Under the pieces are notes generated by a model. It was not told the origin of the DNA, did not search any database, and saw only the letters and a program-made list of their open reading frames with translations. Source: an uncultured Clostridia bacterium (lineage in GTDB: Bacteria > Bacillota > Clostridia > TANB77 > CAG-508). Taken from it: a stretch of 64,000 nucleotides of DNA. The stretch covers positions 18,750 to 82,749 of the forward strand of contig CAKOTK010000006.1 of the NCBI GenBank assembly GCA_934120135.1. Direction: 5' to 3'. Positions 36,993 to 46,762 of the stretch are shown one piece after another; within the stretch, counting starts at the first letter, position 1, and each line of letters starts with the position of its first letter. Both the position numbers and the translations under genes were made by a program.

Positions 36993-38141
36993 ATGGAAGA
37001 ATTAGAATTAAAGGTTAATAAAGAATTAAATAAAGCTGAGGTAGAGAGCTTAGCTCAAGAATCAAAGAAAGTAACAGATGAAAAAATTGAAAAGTCATTA
37101 AATTATGATTTACTATCACAAGAAGAAAAAGATGCAATAGAAGAATTTAATAAAAAAATAAATGTTGCGGATGCTACACAAATATTGCAATATGGAGCAA
37201 AAGCTCAAACTAAAATATCACAATTTTCTGATAGTGTATTAGAAGATGTAAAAACAAGAAGCACAGGAGAAGTAGGTGACTTACTAGCAGACCTTGTTGG
37301 TGAAATAAAATCATTTGACTCTGATATAGCTAATACAAACAAAACTGGATTAGGTAAATTATTTACTAGTGTAAAAAAACAACTAGAAAAATTAATAGCT
37401 GGATATGAAAAAATTGAAGTAAATATAGACAAAATTGAAGCAAGTCTAGAAAAACACAGATTACAAATGTTAAAAGACATTACAATATTTGATACAATGT
37501 ATGAAAAAAACTTAGAATATTTTAAAGAGTTGTCTTTATACATTATTGCAGGTGAAAAGAAAATTGAAGAATTAAGAAATGTAACATTACCTGAATTACA
37601 AAAAAAGGCACAAGAATCAGGAGAACAACTTGATGCACAAAAAGTAAATGATATGGAAAACATGATAAATAGATTTGAAAAGAAAATTTATGATTTGAAA
37701 ACAACAAGAATTATATCTATTCAAATGGCACCACAAATTCGTTTACTACAAAATAATGAAGCAGAACTTGTAGAAAAAATTCAAGGATCTTTAACAAATA
37801 CAATTCCATTATGGAAAAACCAAATGGTATTAGCATTAGGAATAAACAATGCTAAACAAGCAATTGGAGCACAAAAAGCTGTTACAGATTTAACAAATAG
37901 TATGCTACAAAAGAATAGCGAAATATTAAAACAAGGTTCAATAGAAATTGCAGAGGAATCAGAAAGAGCAATTGTTGATGTTGCTACATTACAAAAAACT
38001 AATAAAGATATAATTGATACATTAGATCAAGTTATACAAATTCATGAAAATGGAAGAGTAAAACGTCAAGAAGCTGAAGTAGAACTTGCAAATATTGAAA
38101 AAGAACTAAAAGAGAAAATGATAGAATTAAAAGTTAAATAA
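36993..38141 (+). CDS. TelA-like toxic anion resistance protein
   Basis: 382 residues, largely helical. SFDSDIANTNKTGLGKLF and ITIFDTMYEKNLEYFKELSLYI are family hallmarks, as is ISIQMAPQIRLLQNNEAELV. TelA proteins co-occur with VWA and XpaC proteins in predicted membrane-linked chemical-stress responses; tellurite resistance is only one reported phenotype. GGAG site before the ATG. Confidence 0.9.
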   Translation: MEELELKVNKELNKAEVESLAQESKKVTDEKIEKSLNYDLLSQEEKDAIEEFNKKINVADATQILQYGAKAQTKISQFSDSVLEDVKTRSTGEVGDLLADLVGEIKSFDSDIANTNKTGLGKLFTSVKKQLEKLIAGYEKIEVNIDKIEASLEKHRLQMLKDITIFDTMYEKNLEYFKELSLYIIAGEKKIEELRNVTLPELQKKAQESGEQLDAQKVNDMENMINRFEKKIYDLKTTRIISIQMAPQIRLLQNNEAELVEKIQGSLTNTIPLWKNQMVLALGINNAKQAIGAQKAVTDLTNSMLQKNSEILKQGSIEIAEESERAIVDVATLQKTNKDIIDTLDQVIQIHENGRVKRQEAEVELANIEKELKEKMIELKVK

Positions 38142-38162
38142 TTTGTCAATTGAGAGGAATAT

Positions 38163-39884
38163 ATGGATACTAAACAATTTTTTAAAGATGTATATGAAGA
38201 TTTCTTTGGAGTGGAAAAAATTAAAGCAGAAAATGAAAAATTAGCAAAAGAATTAGGATTAAACCAAGATTATCCTACAATTGAATTAAACAAGCAAGAT
38301 GAGGCAAAAGAAGAACTGACTGAAGAAAAAATAAAAGAAACAAAAGATGAATTTATGGTAAAGTCTTTTGAAAAGTTAGAAAAACTATACATTACAGAAC
38401 AATCAAAAAATACTCTTAAAAAAATTATTGAGTATATGAGAAAATATAGTGAAGGAATAGAAAAACAATACATTCCATTTAATATGTGCATTTATTCAAA
38501 TAATAAAGAAACTACATATGGAATTATTGATATAATAAGTGATGCAGTTACATTTTTCTCATATATAAAAAGAGGAGCTACTATTGAAACATCTTTCTAT
38601 AACTTAGAAAAGCCAGAACAAATTAACGAAATTTATAATAAAGAAAATAATGTAATTGTATTAAGAGATTTTGAAGGACTTTCAGCAAAAGAAAAAGAAT
38701 TTAAAGATAGATTTTTGCATAATATGAAAGAAAAGTTAGAAGAAAATCAAAAAGATTTTTTAACTATTTTGATTTCAAAAACACCTGAAATAATTGAACA
38801 GGCAATGCAATCAGATATGATTGAAAAATATTTTGAATTCAAAATTGAATCAACTAATATAGATGTACAAGATGTTTATCAAGAAGTATTAAATAAATTA
38901 AAAGAAAGTAGTCAAATAACAGATGAAGCATCAATTAAACTATTAGACTATATTGCTGCAACATATCCAAAAACAGATTTATCATTTCCAGAGTATAGAG
39001 ATAAATTGTGCAATAAGATATTATTTAGTAAAGAAAAAGAAATAACAGAAAATGATTTACCAAAATACGAACAAGAAAAATCTATGGATGAAATATTTGC
39101 GGATTTAAATAGTCTAGTAGGATTAGAGAATATAAAACAAGTATTAAAAGATTTAGTAGATTTAATAGAACTAAAAAATAAAACTAAAGATGACTTAAAA
39201 ATTAAAGACATAAATTTACACATGGTATTTTTAGGAAATCCAGGAACAGGTAAAACAACTGTTGCAAGAATTATTGCAGAAATGCTATATAATTTAAAAT
39301 ATATTAAACAAAATAAATTAATTGAAGTATCAAGTAAAGATTTAGTTGCCGAGTATGTTGGACAAACTGCACCAAAGACAATGGCTGTTATTGAAAGAGC
39401 TTTGGGTGGAGTTCTATTTGTAGATGAAGCATATTCACTTGCATCTGAAGAAGGAAGTGGAAATTCATTTAACAAAGAAGCTATTGCAACACTTATACAG
39501 GCAATGGAAAATTATAGAGATAATCTAGTTGTAATTTTTGCTGGATACACAAAAGAAATGCAAGCATTTTTAAATGCTAACTCAGGTATAGTTTCTAGAA
39601 TTGGCTATACATTAGATTTTAAAGACTATACATCTGAAGAATTATTAAAAATCTTTGAAGGAATGGTTAAAAAAGCAGGGTTTAGTATTACTAAAGAAGC
39701 ATGTGATGAAGTAGTAAAGGTAATAGACAAATATAGAAATACTAAAAACTTTGGAAACGCAAGATTTGCAAGAAACTTATATGAAAAAACAATAATAAGA
39801 CATGCATCAAATACTAGAGGAAAGAAAGCCAAGAAAGATCTAAAAACAATTGTAAAAGAAGATATAAGTACAGATAATTTATAA
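38163..39884 (+). CDS. CbxX/SpoVK-type AAA ATPase
   Basis: 573 residues. An N-terminal helical region and a degenerate P-loop-like half (about 70-290) precede a C-terminal AAA domain starting LNSLVGLENIKQVL, with Walker A GNPGTGKTT near 358 and Walker B GVLFVDEAYSLA near 416. This domain is of the CbxX/CfxQ/SpoVK type. As last gene of the TelA operon it is likely the energy-using component. A terminator follows. Confidence 0.88.
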   Translation: MDTKQFFKDVYEDFFGVEKIKAENEKLAKELGLNQDYPTIELNKQDEAKEELTEEKIKETKDEFMVKSFEKLEKLYITEQSKNTLKKIIEYMRKYSEGIEKQYIPFNMCIYSNNKETTYGIIDIISDAVTFFSYIKRGATIETSFYNLEKPEQINEIYNKENNVIVLRDFEGLSAKEKEFKDRFLHNMKEKLEENQKDFLTILISKTPEIIEQAMQSDMIEKYFEFKIESTNIDVQDVYQEVLNKLKESSQITDEASIKLLDYIAATYPKTDLSFPEYRDKLCNKILFSKEKEITENDLPKYEQEKSMDEIFADLNSLVGLENIKQVLKDLVDLIELKNKTKDDLKIKDINLHMVFLGNPGTGKTTVARIIAEMLYNLKYIKQNKLIEVSSKDLVAEYVGQTAPKTMAVIERALGGVLFVDEAYSLASEEGSGNSFNKEAIATLIQAMENYRDNLVVIFAGYTKEMQAFLNANSGIVSRIGYTLDFKDYTSEELLKIFEGMVKKAGFSITKEACDEVVKVIDKYRNTKNFGNARFARNLYEKTIIRHASNTRGKKAKKDLKTIVKEDISTDNL

Positions 39885-39887
39885 ATA

Positions 39888-39925
39888 AAAAGGAGCCAAG
39901 ATTTAATAATTTTGGTTCTTTTTTA
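39888..39925 (+). terminator. Terminator after the TelA operon
   Basis: AAAAGGAGCCAA-g-AT / AT-t-TTGGTTCTTTTTT hairpin. Confidence 0.8.
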
Positions 39926-39962
39926 TTGTATTAAAATAATTTAAAATTTCTATTAAAAACCA

Positions 39963-40020
39963 TTGACAATTGAATACACATTCAACTATAATATATTCAA
40001 AGTTGAGTAAATATTCAACT
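39963..40020 (+). promoter_or_regulatory. cadC-cadA promoter with ArsR-type operators
   Basis: TTGACA (39963-39968), 18-base spacer, TATAAT (39987-39992). Palindrome TTGAATACACATTCAA (39970-39985) fills the spacer, and AGTTGAGTAAATATTCAACT (40001-40020) lies just downstream. Both look like ArsR/SmtB operators, implying metal-relieved autorepression. Confidence 0.78.
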
Positions 40021-40055
40021 ATATTTGCATATAATATAACTAAGGAGGAAATAGT

Positions 40056-40421
40056 ATGTCTAGAAATGAATTCATTTGTGACTGTAATGCAATACATCAA
40101 GAAGTAGTAGAAAGCACTAAAAAGCAAATGCTAAATGATGAGGATTTGTTTAACAATTTAGCAGAGTTTTTTAAAATATTAGGAGATACAACTAGAGTAA
40201 AAATATTATCAGCTTTAGATAAGAATGAAATGTGTGTATGTGACATTGCAAATGTTTTAAGTATGAGTAAATCCTCAATTTCACATCAATTAGGAACATT
40301 AAGAAGAAGTGGAATTGTAAAATGTAAAAGAGTAGGTAAAGAAGTATTTTATATGCTTGATGATGAACATGTAAAAAAAGTATTTGAAATAGGTGCAGAG
40401 CATATTGAACATAGAATATAG
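40056..40421 (+). CDS. ArsR/SmtB-family metal-sensing repressor (CadC-like)
   Basis: 121 residues. An N-terminal FICDCNAIH provides a CxC metal site, and MCVCDIANVLSMSKSSISHQL is the DNA-recognition helix region with the family ELCVCD-like motif, as in CadC. Expected ligands are Cd, Pb or Zn. Precedes the P-type ATPase by 25 bases. Confidence 0.88.
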   Translation: MSRNEFICDCNAIHQEVVESTKKQMLNDEDLFNNLAEFFKILGDTTRVKILSALDKNEMCVCDIANVLSMSKSSISHQLGTLRRSGIVKCKRVGKEVFYMLDDEHVKKVFEIGAEHIEHRI

Positions 40422-40446
40422 TGTTTTATAAAAAGGAGATAATATT

Positions 40447-42273
40447 ATGAAAAAAGATATTATAAAGATTTTAATATCATTAGTATTGTTTTTGGTAGCA
40501 TTACTAATGCCAATTGATAATCAAATAATAAAAATTGCCATATATGTAATTGCATATTTAGTAGTTGGATTTGAAGTTTTAAAAGAAGCAATAGAAAACA
40601 TTTTTAAAGGAGAAGTATTTGATGAAAACTTTTTAATGGCAATAGCTACAATAGGTGCTTTTGCTATTGGTGAATATCCAGAAGCTGTTACTGTAATGTT
40701 ACTTTATCAAGTGGGAGAAACATTTCAAGATTATGCAGTTGATAACTCTAAAAAATCAATAGAGAATTTAATGAATATTAGACCAGATTTTGCAAATGTT
40801 TTAAGAGAAAATGTTGAGATAAAGGTTAATCCTGAAGAAGTAAAAGTTGGAGAAACAATCATTGTAAAACCTGGTGAGAAAATACCTCTTGATGGAAAAA
40901 TTATAGAAGGGGAGTCAATGCTAGATACAACAGCATTAACAGGAGAATCAGTTCCAAGAAAAGCTAATACAGGAGATAATGTTTTTAGTGGATGTATAAA
41001 CCAAACTGGGTTATTAAGAATTCAAGTAACTAAAGAATTTGGAGAATCAACTGTTAGTAAGATATTAAACTTAGTTGAAAATGCAGAAGACAAAAAATCT
41101 AAATCTGAAAACTTTATTACTAAATTTGCAAAATATTATACTCCAGTAGTTGTAATATTGGCAGTAATTATAGCTATTGTACCACCAATTATTATAAAAG
41201 AAGCAAACTTTACAGAATGGTTATATAGAGCGTTATCATTTTTAGTTGTATCATGTCCATGTGCACTAGTTATATCAATACCTTTAAGCTTTTTTGCAGG
41301 AATAGGTGGAGCATCTAAAATAGGAGTTTTAATCAAAGGTGGAAACTATTTAGAAGCTTTAGCCAATGTTAATACAGTTGTTTTTGACAAAACAGGAACA
41401 CTTACCAAAGGTGTATTTGAGGTTCAAAAAGTAGAAGAAGTAGGAGCATCTAAACAAGACATTATAAAATATTCGGCTTATGCAGAAAACTATTCAAACC
41501 ATCCAATTGCAGTATCAATTAAAAAAGCATACAACGAAAAGATAGATGAAAAATTGATTTCAGATATAAATGAAATATCTGGAAAGGGAATAAGTGTAAA
41601 AATTGAAAATAAACAAGTATTAGTTGGAAATGAAAAACTAATGCAAGAAAACAATATTGAATATACAAAATGTAGTGAAATAGGTACTGTAGTACATGTA
41701 GCAATTGAAAATAAATATGCTGGTTATATACTTATATCAGACGAAATAAAAGAAGATTCATTTAAAGCAATAAAAGAATTAAAAGATAATAAAAAACAGA
41801 CAATAATGCTTACAGGTGACAAAAAAGAGGTAGGAGAAGATGTTGCTAAAAAATTAGGAATAGATAAAGTATATACAGAATTACTACCAGACGGAAAAGT
41901 AAAAAAAGTAGAAGAGCTTATCAAACAAAAGAGTGGAACACTTGCATTTGTTGGAGATGGAATAAATGATGCACCAGTACTTGCATTATCAGATATAGGA
42001 ATTGCAATGGGAGGTCTTGGAAGCGATGCAGCAATAGAAGCAGCAGATATAGTAATAATGACAGATGAACCATCTAAAATAAATAAGGCTATTAAGATTT
42101 CTAAAAAAGCAATGAGAATTGTTAAACAAAACATTGTATTTGCAATTTCAATTAAAGCATTAGTATTAATTTTAAGTGCTGTAGGAATTGCCACAATGTG
42201 GGAAGCTGTTTTTGCAGATGTTGGCGTTTCAGTAATTGCAGTATTAAATGCTATTAGAATATTAAAGAAATAA
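40447..42273 (+). CDS. cadA: Cd/Zn/Pb-type heavy-metal P-type ATPase
   Basis: 608 residues. CPC metal-transport motif in VVSCPCALVIS near 269, phosphorylation site DKTGTLTKG near 313, TGES near 160, and GDGINDAPVLA near 503. No N-terminal heavy-metal-associated (HMA) domain. With the CadC-like regulator it forms a metal-efflux unit. GGAG site before the ATG. Ion specificity is inferred from the regulator. Confidence 0.9.
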   Translation: MKKDIIKILISLVLFLVALLMPIDNQIIKIAIYVIAYLVVGFEVLKEAIENIFKGEVFDENFLMAIATIGAFAIGEYPEAVTVMLLYQVGETFQDYAVDNSKKSIENLMNIRPDFANVLRENVEIKVNPEEVKVGETIIVKPGEKIPLDGKIIEGESMLDTTALTGESVPRKANTGDNVFSGCINQTGLLRIQVTKEFGESTVSKILNLVENAEDKKSKSENFITKFAKYYTPVVVILAVIIAIVPPIIIKEANFTEWLYRALSFLVVSCPCALVISIPLSFFAGIGGASKIGVLIKGGNYLEALANVNTVVFDKTGTLTKGVFEVQKVEEVGASKQDIIKYSAYAENYSNHPIAVSIKKAYNEKIDEKLISDINEISGKGISVKIENKQVLVGNEKLMQENNIEYTKCSEIGTVVHVAIENKYAGYILISDEIKEDSFKAIKELKDNKKQTIMLTGDKKEVGEDVAKKLGIDKVYTELLPDGKVKKVEELIKQKSGTLAFVGDGINDAPVLALSDIGIAMGGLGSDAAIEAADIVIMTDEPSKINKAIKISKKAMRIVKQNIVFAISIKALVLILSAVGIATMWEAVFADVGVSVIAVLNAIRILKK

Positions 42274-42349
42274 TTGAAAATTATGTAAATCTAGTGTATA
42301 ATATGTATGTATTTCAAATTGAAATAATATGAAAGGTAAGGAAATAACT

Positions 42350-42475
42350 ATGAACAACAAAATAACTCGCTACATTCAAATCCTCGCCGCAACTGCAACG
42401 ATAATTACTGCAGTAACCACTATTCTCACATCAATTCAGGAGCTTTTTTATAAACCTGAAGAAAATATGAGATGA
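42350..42475 (+). CDS. 41-residue hydrophobic peptide
   Basis: ATG at 42350 behind GGTAAGG encodes MNNKITRYIQILAATATIIT, then a hydrophobic/Thr-rich stretch and a charged end (KPEENMR). Codons are C-rich (CGC, TAC, ATC, CTC, GCC, ACC), unlike neighbours. Single-span small peptides with their own terminator are often type I toxin-like or phage-derived, but I see no antitoxin RNA here. Unrecognised family. Confidence 0.5.
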   Translation: MNNKITRYIQILAATATIITAVTTILTSIQELFYKPEENMR

Positions 42476-42482
42476 GAAGAGT

Positions 42483-42516
42483 AAAAAATTGGAAGAGTAA
42501 TCTCTTCCAATTTTTT
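42483..42516. terminator. Bidirectional terminator
   Basis: AAAAATTGGAAGAG-TAAT-CTCTTCCAATTTTTT, 14 bp, between the peptide gene and the convergent hemolysin III gene. Confidence 0.88.
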
Positions 42517-43189
42517 AAATTACATAAAAGAATATACAGAAAAATTGTAATGCACTTGCAATTATACAAGCAATATGAAATACAGAGTGCATCCATTTAT
42601 GCTTTTTACCAAGTCCGTAAAAAATTGCTCCAATTGTATATACAAGTCCGCCAGCCAATAATAAGATAAATCCTTTCATAGTTAGTAATTCTATAATTAC
42701 ATTTATTTTAAATATAATACACCAACCAAGTAATATGTAGCATATCATAGAAAAAACTTTATATCTTTTTAAATCTATTGAATTAAGTACTATTCCTAAT
42801 ATTGATAAACCCCAAACAATTCCAAATAATGTCCAACCAGTAGCTGTATCATACTCTCTTAATGTACATAAAGCAAATGGAGTATAAGATCCAGCTATAA
42901 GAATAAATATAGAACAGTGATCAATTATTTGAAATACTTTTTTAGCTGTACAATTAGGGTTTAAGCCATGATATATACTTGACATAGTGTATAGTAAAAT
43001 TAAAGATACACCATAAATTGAGGTAGAAACTATACCATAAACATTGTGATGTAATGCTGAAAATATAACACATAAAGCAAGAGCAGCAATACCGAGTGCA
43101 CCACCGACAATATGTGATACCATATTAAAAATTTCTTCACCTTTTGTATATGTTGGCAATACTCTGTCAGCTAATTTTACTCTATGCAT
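42515..43189 (-). CDS. Hemolysin III / PAQR-family membrane protein
   Basis: 224 residues from the ATG at 43189, with GGAGGG immediately upstream. About seven membrane helices; YTKGEEIFNMVSHIVGGALG, SSIYHGLNP and IDHCSIFILIAGSYTPF contain the conserved Ser/His/Asp metal-site residues of the family, and the last helix has KWMHSVFHIAC. The function of bacterial members is poorly known. Its ribosome site lies in the end of the upstream synthetase gene. Confidence 0.88.
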   Translation of the reverse strand: MHRVKLADRVLPTYTKGEEIFNMVSHIVGGALGIAALALCVIFSALHHNVYGIVSTSIYGVSLILLYTMSSIYHGLNPNCTAKKVFQIIDHCSIFILIAGSYTPFALCTLREYDTATGWTLFGIVWGLSILGIVLNSIDLKRYKVFSMICYILLGWCIIFKINVIIELLTMKGFILLLAGGLVYTIGAIFYGLGKKHKWMHSVFHIACIIASALQFFCIFFYVI

Positions 43190-43190
43190 A

Positions 43191-44912
43191 CTATCCCTCC
43201 AATTCAATAATTTTTTTTAGTTCTTCATTTCTTTTTATTTTATTTGTAGTAGTTTTTATTAAAGGTTCTTTAGTTAAAACAAGATGCTTTATATATTTGT
43301 ACATAGGAAGAGTTTTATTTATTTCTTTAATTTCATTCCAGATAATATCTTTTAGCTCTTGTTCAGTTGCATTAGGGTATTTAGACTTAGTAACGGTTTC
43401 GTTATATACTACTTCAACAGAGACTTTAACATCATTACTATCTTGAGCATCTGGAAGACCATAAACAAAACATTCTTCAACTTCATCTAATCTATTTATC
43501 AAAATTTCTAATTCCTCAGGAAATACTTTTTTACCATTTTTTAAAACGATTAAATCTTTTTGTCTACCAGTGATAAATAAGTAACCATCATCATCTATAT
43601 AACCTAAATCACCAGTGTGGAACCAGTCATCTTTTAATACTTCATTTGTTTGTTCTTCATTTTTGTAATATCCAAGCATAACATTTGGCCCTTTAACAAT
43701 TATTTCACCAATACCATTTGCATCTTTATTATTAATTTTTACATCAAGACTTCCCATAGGTATTCCAACAGAACCTTCTTTTACACAAGTATCATTTTCA
43801 GCAGATATAACAGGAGAGGTTTCAGTTAATCCATAACCTTGAACTAAATGAATACCAATTGAGTTAAACCATTTACCAACTCTTTTATCAAGAGGGGCAC
43901 CACCTGAAATAACAAATCTCATATTTCCACCAAGAGCATCAATAAGTTGTTTAAAAACTTTTCTTCTAATATCAATATGAAGTTTTAACAAGAAATTGCT
44001 TAGCTTAATCATAAAGTTTATAAGCCCAGTTTTACCTTGTTTTTCAACTTCTTTCATGATAGTAGAATACATTTTATCAATTAAAATAGGAACTCCAACA
44101 AAAACTGACACTTTATATTCCTTTAGGTTTTGCTGAATATATCTTAAACCATCAGGAAATACCGTTTTCATACCAGAAGCTAACATTACAAGCATACCAG
44201 TTGATCCAAAAATATGATGATATGGCAAAAATGCAATATTTACATCAGTACTATAAAAAGTTTCAACTAATTGCATATCATATATATTTGTTGCAATTCC
44301 ATTTTGATTAAGCATAACAGCTTTAGATTTAGAAGTTGTACCAGATGTAAAAAGCAAAATACTCATAGCAGAAGGATTAACTTTATAATTTATATATTCT
44401 GAATAACCAGCTTCAATAGCTTTTTTTCCATCATCAATTAGGTCATAGAAATATAAAAAGCCAGGAAGTTTAGAAAAACAGATAAAATGTTTAATATTTG
44501 TCTTTTCTGAAGTTTTAATTTCTTCTATGACATCTTTTAGCTTCTCATCAAAAACTATTGCTTCAACTTCGCTTCTAATCAAAGAATCTTCAAGTTCTCC
44601 AATTTGTAATCCTTTATCCAAAGGAACAGAAACAATTCCACCAAGTAAGTTGCTCAAATGTGCAACAGTCCATTCATAACAATTATGTCCTACAACTGCA
44701 GAACGTTTACCTTGTAAACCTAATTTATATAAAGAAGTACCGAAATAATTAATATCTTCCAATAAATTAGTATAAGTGTGATTTATATATTCAACTTCTT
44801 TGCCATTTTTTATCTTTGTTGTAAATGCTATATTATCAGCATAAGTATTGGCCGAATGATATAACAAATCCTTAATATTATCAAATTTTATAACAGTTTG
44901 TTCTTTTTTCAT
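43191..44912 (-). CDS. AMP-forming acyl-CoA synthetase 2
   Basis: 573 residues from the ATG at 44912 (AGGAG seven bases upstream); a GTG two codons earlier is too close to that site. LLFTSGTTSKSKAVML, QGYGLTETSPVIS, WFHTGDLGYIDDDGYLFITGRQKDL and the closing KTTTNKIKR. Paralogue of the enzyme at 31221. Upstream of, and probably cotranscribed with, the hemolysin III gene. Confidence 0.88.
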   Translation of the reverse strand: MKKEQTVIKFDNIKDLLYHSANTYADNIAFTTKIKNGKEVEYINHTYTNLLEDINYFGTSLYKLGLQGKRSAVVGHNCYEWTVAHLSNLLGGIVSVPLDKGLQIGELEDSLIRSEVEAIVFDEKLKDVIEEIKTSEKTNIKHFICFSKLPGFLYFYDLIDDGKKAIEAGYSEYINYKVNPSAMSILLFTSGTTSKSKAVMLNQNGIATNIYDMQLVETFYSTDVNIAFLPYHHIFGSTGMLVMLASGMKTVFPDGLRYIQQNLKEYKVSVFVGVPILIDKMYSTIMKEVEKQGKTGLINFMIKLSNFLLKLHIDIRRKVFKQLIDALGGNMRFVISGGAPLDKRVGKWFNSIGIHLVQGYGLTETSPVISAENDTCVKEGSVGIPMGSLDVKINNKDANGIGEIIVKGPNVMLGYYKNEEQTNEVLKDDWFHTGDLGYIDDDGYLFITGRQKDLIVLKNGKKVFPEELEILINRLDEVEECFVYGLPDAQDSNDVKVSVEVVYNETVTKSKYPNATEQELKDIIWNEIKEINKTLPMYKYIKHLVLTKEPLIKTTTNKIKRNEELKKIIELEG

Positions 44913-45110
44913 TTGCACTCTCCTATAAATAATATACTAAACTAGAATATGTAGTTTAGAAAACTATTATACATTAAATAAGTAAATAGGTCAAGACTCT
45001 TGGGTGTGCAAAAATATATTGATAAAAATAAATTTAAGTATTGATTTTAAATTATGCTTATAATATAATAACAATAACCAAAGCACAAATGAAAAAGGGG
45101 GATATATTTT

Positions 45111-45755
45111 ATGGAAAAGAAAAAAATGAAGTTATGGCCAAGAATAGTTTTAGGAGTTTTAGCAATAGTTATAGTATTAATGATAATTTTAATTATGATT
45201 AATAATAGTATTATTAATAAAATTATTGCAAAACAAAGAGAAAATGTAAATGAGAAAAATTACTCATATACAGTACAATCAAATTCATCAGATAATGTAA
45301 TGACTAAAATTTATTACAAGGATGGAATAAGAGTTTATGCAATACAAAATAATGACAAAAGTGTAATTATGTGGAAAAACTACAATACAAATGAAATGAT
45401 AACTATGGTTCCAAATGTACTAAAAGCTACAGTGGAAAAGTATGATGGTTATGATTTAACAAGTATTCCATATTTACTTGATGAATCTATGAGTAGAACT
45501 TTAAAATTATTTTCAATTATAACTTCAGATACAGTAAATGGAGAGGAATGCTATAAAGTAAACAGTCTAGGCCAAAAACTTTGGTTTAGCAAATCTACAG
45601 GAATGATTGTAAAATCAATAAATGGAAAAGCAGTTACAAATGAAAAGAAAGTAGATTCTGTATCAGAATTTAAAGATTGGAAATTCAATCAATTAACAGA
45701 TATAGATGTTACAAGACCAAATTTAATAGGCTATGAAGTTACAAATAATCAATAA
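45111..45755 (+). CDS. Membrane-anchored protein, unknown function
   Basis: 214 residues: one N-terminal anchor (about 11-33) and an extracellular beta-rich domain (NYSYTVQSNSSDNVMTKIYY, GEECYKVNSLGQKLWFSKSTG). The repeated pattern of residue use recalls LolA/outer-membrane-lipoprotein-like sorting folds found in Firmicute surface proteins, but this is not secure. Monocistronic; GGGGG before the ATG and a terminator after. Confidence 0.65.
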   Translation: MEKKKMKLWPRIVLGVLAIVIVLMIILIMINNSIINKIIAKQRENVNEKNYSYTVQSNSSDNVMTKIYYKDGIRVYAIQNNDKSVIMWKNYNTNEMITMVPNVLKATVEKYDGYDLTSIPYLLDESMSRTLKLFSIITSDTVNGEECYKVNSLGQKLWFSKSTGMIVKSINGKAVTNEKKVDSVSEFKDWKFNQLTDIDVTRPNLIGYEVTNNQ

Positions 45756-45761
45756 TTAATT

Positions 45762-45797
45762 AAAAGCAAATAACTAGGAAACTAGTTGTTTGCTTTT
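45762..45797 (+). terminator. Terminator
   Basis: AAAAGCAAA-t-AACTA / TAGTT-g-TTTGCTTTT with a GGAAAC loop. Confidence 0.8.
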
Positions 45798-45837
45798 ATC
45801 ACATTACATATCAAAAAAACATATTATGTAATGTGAG

Positions 45838-46644
45838 GTGAATAAATTGGATTGGTTTGAAACATTAAACCCAGTAATTCAAGCATTATTAGCAACAACG
45901 TTTACCTGGGGAGTAACAGCATTAGGAGCTCTTGTAGTTTGCTTTTTTAAAGAAGTAAACAGCAAAATACTAAATACAATATTAGGCTTTAGTGCAGGAG
46001 TAATGATTGCAGCAGCATTTTGGTCTTTATTAGAACCATCAATTGATTTATCACAAGAACTTGGATACATAGCATGGGCATTACCAGCTATTGGTTTTAT
46101 TACAGGTGGATTGTTTGTGCTGATATCAGATAAGTTCTTGGATAAAATGCTAAAAAATAGAAAAAGCATAGATGGTAAAGGATCATTAAAGAGAAGCATA
46201 CTTTTAATAGCAGCAATTACCATTCACAATATACCAGAAGGGATGGCAGTAGGTGTAGCTTTTGGAGGAATAGCAAGTGGAGTGCCAGGAATGACACTAA
46301 TTGGTGCAGTTATGTTAGCACTTGGTATAGGAATACAAAACTTTCCAGAAGGTGCAGCTGTATCATTACCACTTCGTACAGAAGGATATTCGAGATTCAA
46401 AAGCTTTATGATTGGGCAGGCATCAGCTTTAGTTGAACCTGTATCAGCTGTGATAGGGGCAATACTTGTAATGTATATAAGAAGTATGTTACCATTTTTA
46501 TTATCATTTGCAGCAGGAGCAATGATAATAGTAGTTGCAAGAGAGCTTTTACCAGAATCAATAATTGGTAATAAAAACTTATCAACTTTTGGATTGATAT
46601 TTGGTTTCGTTTTAATGATGGTATTAGATGTTGCATTAGGCTAA
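45838..46644 (+). CDS. ZIP-family metal transporter 1
   Basis: 268 residues from GTG 45838 (GTGAGG upstream). Eight predicted helices; helix IV-V motifs HNIPEGMAVGVAFGG and QNFPEGAAVSLPL form the metal site, and ALVEPVSAVIG follows. ZIP proteins import Zn, Fe or Mn. Close paralogue at 55634. Confidence 0.9.
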   Translation: MNKLDWFETLNPVIQALLATTFTWGVTALGALVVCFFKEVNSKILNTILGFSAGVMIAAAFWSLLEPSIDLSQELGYIAWALPAIGFITGGLFVLISDKFLDKMLKNRKSIDGKGSLKRSILLIAAITIHNIPEGMAVGVAFGGIASGVPGMTLIGAVMLALGIGIQNFPEGAAVSLPLRTEGYSRFKSFMIGQASALVEPVSAVIGAILVMYIRSMLPFLLSFAAGAMIIVVARELLPESIIGNKNLSTFGLIFGFVLMMVLDVALG

Positions 46645-46658
46645 AATTAAGCAATTAG

Positions 46659-46693
46659 AATAAGGTTGAATTTTAAAATTCGACCTTATTTTT
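46659..46693 (+). terminator. Terminator after ZIP 1
   Basis: AATAAGGT-t-GAATTTT / AAATTC-g-ACCTTATT then TTT. Confidence 0.8.
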
Positions 46694-46762
46694 GTGATTT
46701 ACTTGTAAAACAATAATACTTATGATATATATATGGTATATAAAAAAAGGGGGAAATTTATA

